DNA of 9,236 nucleotides from Desulfobacteraceae bacterium (GTDB lineage Bacteria > Desulfobacterota > Desulfobacteria > Desulfobacterales > BuS5). The translations under genes were made by a program, and so were the position numbers. Of the stretch, positions 5,724 to 9,236 are shown in pieces. Each line of letters opens with the position of its first letter. The first letter of the stretch is position 1. Location: the NCBI GenBank assembly GCA_030592105.1, contig JAUVKE010000080.1:1-9236 (forward strand). Direction: 5' to 3'. The notes under the pieces were generated by a model that was not told where the DNA came from, did no database searches, and saw only the letters and a list, made by a program, of their open reading frames with translations.

Positions 5724-8700
5724 TCATCCACTATTTAAAAAGGGTTTAAAAATATAATTGGCTGTTTTAAAAAAATGCTCCTGGTGAAAATTTACTGGCT
5801 GCGTATACAGGTATTTTGTCCATATATCCGCATTGTAATTTCCATTGAAAAATATCTCATCAAAGTCTTGTATCATTTTTAATTTTCTGTCATTTTTTTT
5901 ATCTTTGTCAAGCCCATCCCAGTCAGGGGGATAAAGCAGCTTTTCCATGGCCTTTATCTTAAATGGCTCAAATCGTATTTGATTGGAAAACTTCATTTTC
6001 AAAATCTCCGCAAGTATCAAAACAGCTTCGGCTTTACTGGTCGATACCCCACGGCATAATATCCTCTCTTCCATGGAATCAGTATTTGCCCTAAAAATTT
6101 CTTCCCATTGTTTTTCCGTAAGAAAAGGTAATTCTGCCGGGGAATAATTTAATAAATCCGGTGGTGAGACTTCATCAACTTTATATAGCAAAATTTTAAA
6201 ATTATTCCCTTTATTTCCCATGACAGGATAGTCAGATGGTCTGTTTTCGGGCAGACCGGCATATAAAAGTAATATTTTTAAATAATTTTCAAAAAACGGA
6301 TATAAAGATTTCTTGTCCAGCTTGCTGTAAGTATATGAAAGTAATGTACTTCCACCGAAGAGATTATCTATCTCGCCGGTGAGTCTGCATTTGCCGGGGT
6401 CAAGGTTGAGTTCAACTGCCGGATAGGATTGCTCCCTTTTCCCCAGCCCGCTCTTTTTTTTAAATTTTACACGATTTTGCGATTTAAGGTTCAGCTTTAT
6501 TTGAAAATATTTTTGAAGCAGGGTGAGCCACAAAATGCCATTTGAAAATTGTTCCAGCTCAACATCTCCCCGAATATCTTCCGGCAAAGCTGATGCTCCG
6601 GCCGTTATTTTTTTAAAATCTTCCATAACTTTTACCGGATTTATGTCAGAATCGGTATACAGGTGCTGGTAGTTCCCCCCCTTATAAAATAAATCCATTG
6701 ATGCATCTTCGTAAATATCATCTAAAACAGACTCCTGTTCTGACAAAAAGAGCCCTGCTGTTTCCTGTAAATATTCTTTTGCAGGATTTAAAAGAAAAGA
6801 GATAATACTTTTTAAATCAACAACAGGTATCTCAACAGATTTATCCAAAATAGAAAGATCATAATTATATTCTTTTATTTTGTCTGATTGTTTAAAAACA
6901 TCAGCTGTTTTACCGGAAGTATAATATGCCCTGGCCGCTTCCATTGACTGCCTGTTATAAGAAAAATAGTCTGAAGTTTCTGAAAAGTACCTTTTGTCGA
7001 AACTTTGCAATGGGTGTTCCTGAGTCAAACTTGCAGAGACTTCACCTGCACCCTGGGGGGAGCAAAAATCAATATATTTTTTTATTTCAGTGACTATTAT
7101 GGAAGGCTGGAGAATTTCGTTTTTTATGTTATCTTTTCCAGTGTAATAGATTTGCAGCTTTTCTGTTGCTGCAAATATGGTTTCCATGATTGAAAACCTG
7201 TCACTGCTCAAAGGGCTTGTGATCAATTCATCAGAATGACTTTCCAGATACCGGGTTAAATCAAAACTGCTGTAAGTCTTTACCCTGGGGAAAGAGCCTT
7301 CGTTCATACCCAGCAGACATATCACCTTAAAGGGTATGTTCCTTGAAGGTTTGATGGAAGAGCAGCATATTCCATCTGTTAAAAATTTGCCCCTTTTCCC
7401 TGCCTGGCCCCCAAGCTGCTGGAAAACGAGTCTTCTCATGGTATAAAAATCGACAGCCTGATCTTTATTGCTGCTTTTTTTGACCATTTTTGTAATATTT
7501 GAAAAAAAGTTTTCAAGTAATCTCCTGTCTCCCTGATCCCTTAAATTATCCTCCCTTTCTTCCATGTAAAAATTTATTATATTTTCCAGCAAAAGAACCC
7601 ACCTGCAAACAGGCAGCCTGACTTTTGCAAGGGGATAAATATCACCGTAAAGGGATCTTAAAATATAAATAAAACGACCCCACTGCTTTCCATGCCCTTT
7701 TTCATGATCTGTGTGGGGAAGAATGGTTTTGCTGTTTAATGAAAATATTTCCGTATTTTTTTCATTTAAAAAAGCCATACCCGAAAGAATTCTTTCAAAC
7801 CCCTGCTCAAATCCGGCCTGATTACCCCTCCCCTTTTTAAGCTCCTCCCTGTGGGAACCATCCATTCCCCATTTCATATTTAGTTCAGAAATACCTTCGA
7901 GCCAAAACTGAAGGTCATTTTTTGTAATGGAAAATTTTTGCGCAACACAGGGATTGGAGAGTAATGTAAAAATTTCATCCCGTTGAAAAGCTTTGCCGGC
8001 AAGTTCTAAAAGCGCTTCCACCCCCTGAAAAAACGGTGACTCACCCTCATATTTAAGATCAATTATATTAAGGGGGAGGTTATAGCCGTCACTCCCTTTT
8101 GAAAAAGTAGTCTCCAGCAGATCAGCATATTCCTGTATATCCGGGGCCATTATGGCAATTTCCGTAAGCCAAAGGTTTTTATCATTATCCAGCATCTGTA
8201 ATATCTGATTTTTTAACACAGATACTTCACGAAACTTGCCGGTACATGAAAAAAAACCGATGCTTTTATCTACGGATGTTAAAGAAGAAGCTATGCCAGC
8301 TTCTTCGTTTGAACCGAGCTTTTTTGATGCTCCGAAATTTATACAGGATGCTGAGCCGTTTGGACGGGGAAAAATTATGGAGCTTTGGAGCCTTCCAAGA
8401 ATAGTATCCGGAAAATTATTTTTGCAGCATTTGATAAGATTGACATCAGGATTGCCGGAGGAATCTGTAAAATTTTTGTAAATATACTTCAAATGATCAA
8501 GGGGAAGCTTACCCAGTGAAGTGCGAAGATCAAATCTGTTATCAGTATTCTGCTCCCTGGGGCAGTCCTTTTTTTCGTTAATAAGCCCCACAGTATCCAG
8601 CATAAAATGTTCTACCCTTGCAAATCGGGATATTTCATAAAAAAAATTCATCTGATTAACAGATAAAAAAGCTGTTCCGTATATACAGATACCCGGAAGG

Positions 8701-9236
8701 GAGGCTTCAGGCAGGTCGGAACCCCTTACACCCTGGAGAATATCAGAAAAAGTGGAATATCTCCCATCTTTCAGATATATCGACTCCCATAAATGCTTTT
8801 GCCAGTTTTCTCCATAATCATCATCTGCATCCTGAGTGTAGTTTTGGTTATTTTTCCACTTTTCAATGAGATTTGGATAGTTTTGTCCATAATTATAAAA
8901 AAGATGACCGATATTTTTTGATGTATCATAAAGCCTGTCCAAAAAGGATTTGCCATTATCTGTTTCGGCCTGTTTTGTATTTTCATCACCCCTTATATAA
9001 TTTAAAATCAATGAAAATTCGGCATCCTTTTCACAGGAGATGGTTTTGTTTAACATATTTTTTAATTTATTATAAACAAGATATACAAGCTCATCTTTAA
9101 AAAGGAACCTGGATAGATCACAGGCATTTTTTAATTCCGGGGCAGAGCCGATAATAGTCCGGATGGCGTTATCCGGGGATAGAAAATCAATGTTTGCACA
9201 GATACCGCTGATGCTGGCAAGCTTGAACTTCAGCCA
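5724..9236 (-). CDS. recC: RecC, exodeoxyribonuclease V gamma subunit (5' end cut by window edge)
   Basis: RecC subunit of the cytoplasmic RecBCD helicase-nuclease, which processes double-strand ends for recombination repair; RecC splits the strands and scans for Chi. The frame is open from the right edge to the TGA at 5724-5726, 1170 visible residues. The Met at 9056 is internal: the 60 residues before it read WLKFKLASISGICANIDFLS..., matching the E. coli RecC stretch beginning at about Trp45 (WLQMTLSQKFGIAANIDFPL). So only about 45 codons are missing and the full protein would be near 1215, against 1122 in E. coli. Other matches (visible numbering): GKFREVSVLKNQIL at 333-346, PDIQEY at 365-370, NMKWGMD at 453-459, IPFKVICLLGMNEGSFPR at 634-651, and SDRFSIMETIFAATEKLQI about 678-696. 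As expected for RecC, it acts as an inactive helicase-like and nuclease-like scaffold. No recB or recD follows it. Confidence 0.95.
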   Translation of the reverse strand, partial: WLKFKLASISGICANIDFLSPDNAIRTIIGSAPELKNACDLSRFLFKDELVYLVYNKLKNMLNKTISCEKDAEFSLILNYIRGDENTKQAETDNGKSFLDRLYDTSKNIGHLFYNYGQNYPNLIEKWKNNQNYTQDADDDYGENWQKHLWESIYLKDGRYSTFSDILQGVRGSDLPEASLPGICIYGTAFLSVNQMNFFYEISRFARVEHFMLDTVGLINEKKDCPREQNTDNRFDLRTSLGKLPLDHLKYIYKNFTDSSGNPDVNLIKCCKNNFPDTILGRLQSSIIFPRPNGSASCINFGASKKLGSNEEAGIASSLTSVDKSIGFFSCTGKFREVSVLKNQILQMLDNDKNLWLTEIAIMAPDIQEYADLLETTFSKGSDGYNLPLNIIDLKYEGESPFFQGVEALLELAGKAFQRDEIFTLLSNPCVAQKFSITKNDLQFWLEGISELNMKWGMDGSHREELKKGRGNQAGFEQGFERILSGMAFLNEKNTEIFSLNSKTILPHTDHEKGHGKQWGRFIYILRSLYGDIYPLAKVRLPVCRWVLLLENIINFYMEEREDNLRDQGDRRLLENFFSNITKMVKKSSNKDQAVDFYTMRRLVFQQLGGQAGKRGKFLTDGICCSSIKPSRNIPFKVICLLGMNEGSFPRVKTYSSFDLTRYLESHSDELITSPLSSDRFSIMETIFAATEKLQIYYTGKDNIKNEILQPSIIVTEIKKYIDFCSPQGAGEVSASLTQEHPLQSFDKRYFSETSDYFSYNRQSMEAARAYYTSGKTADVFKQSDKIKEYNYDLSILDKSVEIPVVDLKSIISFLLNPAKEYLQETAGLFLSEQESVLDDIYEDASMDLFYKGGNYQHLYTDSDINPVKVMEDFKKITAGASALPEDIRGDVELEQFSNGILWLTLLQKYFQIKLNLKSQNRVKFKKKSGLGKREQSYPAVELNLDPGKCRLTGEIDNLFGGSTLLSYTYSKLDKKSLYPFFENYLKILLLYAGLPENRPSDYPVMGNKGNNFKILLYKVDEVSPPDLLNYSPAELPFLTEKQWEEIFRANTDSMEERILCRGVSTSKAEAVLILAEILKMKFSNQIRFEPFKIKAMEKLLYPPDWDGLDKDKKNDRKLKMIQDFDEIFFNGNYNADIWTKYLYTQPVNFHQEHFFKTANYIFKPFLNSG

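Noticed and set aside
9054..9056. ATG at 9056 as the recC start (1110-residue protein)
   Set aside because: The frame stays open to the right edge, and the extra 60 residues match conserved N-terminal RecC sequence (WL...GI.ANIDF), so this Met is internal.

Overview
The window looks like chromosomal DNA from an AT-rich, diderm (Gram-negative type) bacterium. The evidence is a RecC subunit (RecBCD type of recombination enzyme), a secreted solute-binding protein with a non-lipoprotein signal peptide, and a membrane-anchored SPFH protein. The intergenic repeats (TTGAAGG/CTGAAGG heptads and a GTTCCCAGGC palindrome) and the overall style fit an anaerobic Desulfobacterota-like organism. That assignment is an impression, not a demonstration. 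No mobile genes, RNA genes or CRISPR arrays were seen.

All five genes are on the minus strand, so transcription runs from high to low coordinates. In that order: (1) recC, entering from the right edge and missing only about its first 45 codons, with its stop at 5724; (2) a 409-bp gap holding small inverted repeats and two facing blocks of 7-bp repeats; (3) a 685-residue membrane protein with one transmembrane helix, five tandem ~60-residue beta repeats, an SPFH (band 7) domain and a long coiled coil; (4) a 185-bp gap with an 18-bp-armed perfect palindrome; (5) a tightly packed ABC sugar-importer operon: a solute-binding protein (GTG start), a MalF-type permease joined to it by an ATGA overlap, and a MalG-type permease cut by the left edge. 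The ATPase of this transporter is not in the window.

The three transporter genes clearly work together: the binding protein captures a substrate (probably a carbohydrate, identity unknown) outside the inner membrane and delivers it to the two permeases. recC and the SPFH gene are each separated from their neighbours by gaps and need not share a function with them. The most interesting item is the SPFH protein. Its order of beta-repeat stack, SPFH 'shoulder' and coiled-coil 'cap' parallels the eukaryotic major vault protein, but with a membrane anchor at the N-terminus, which suggests a large ring or cage on the membrane.
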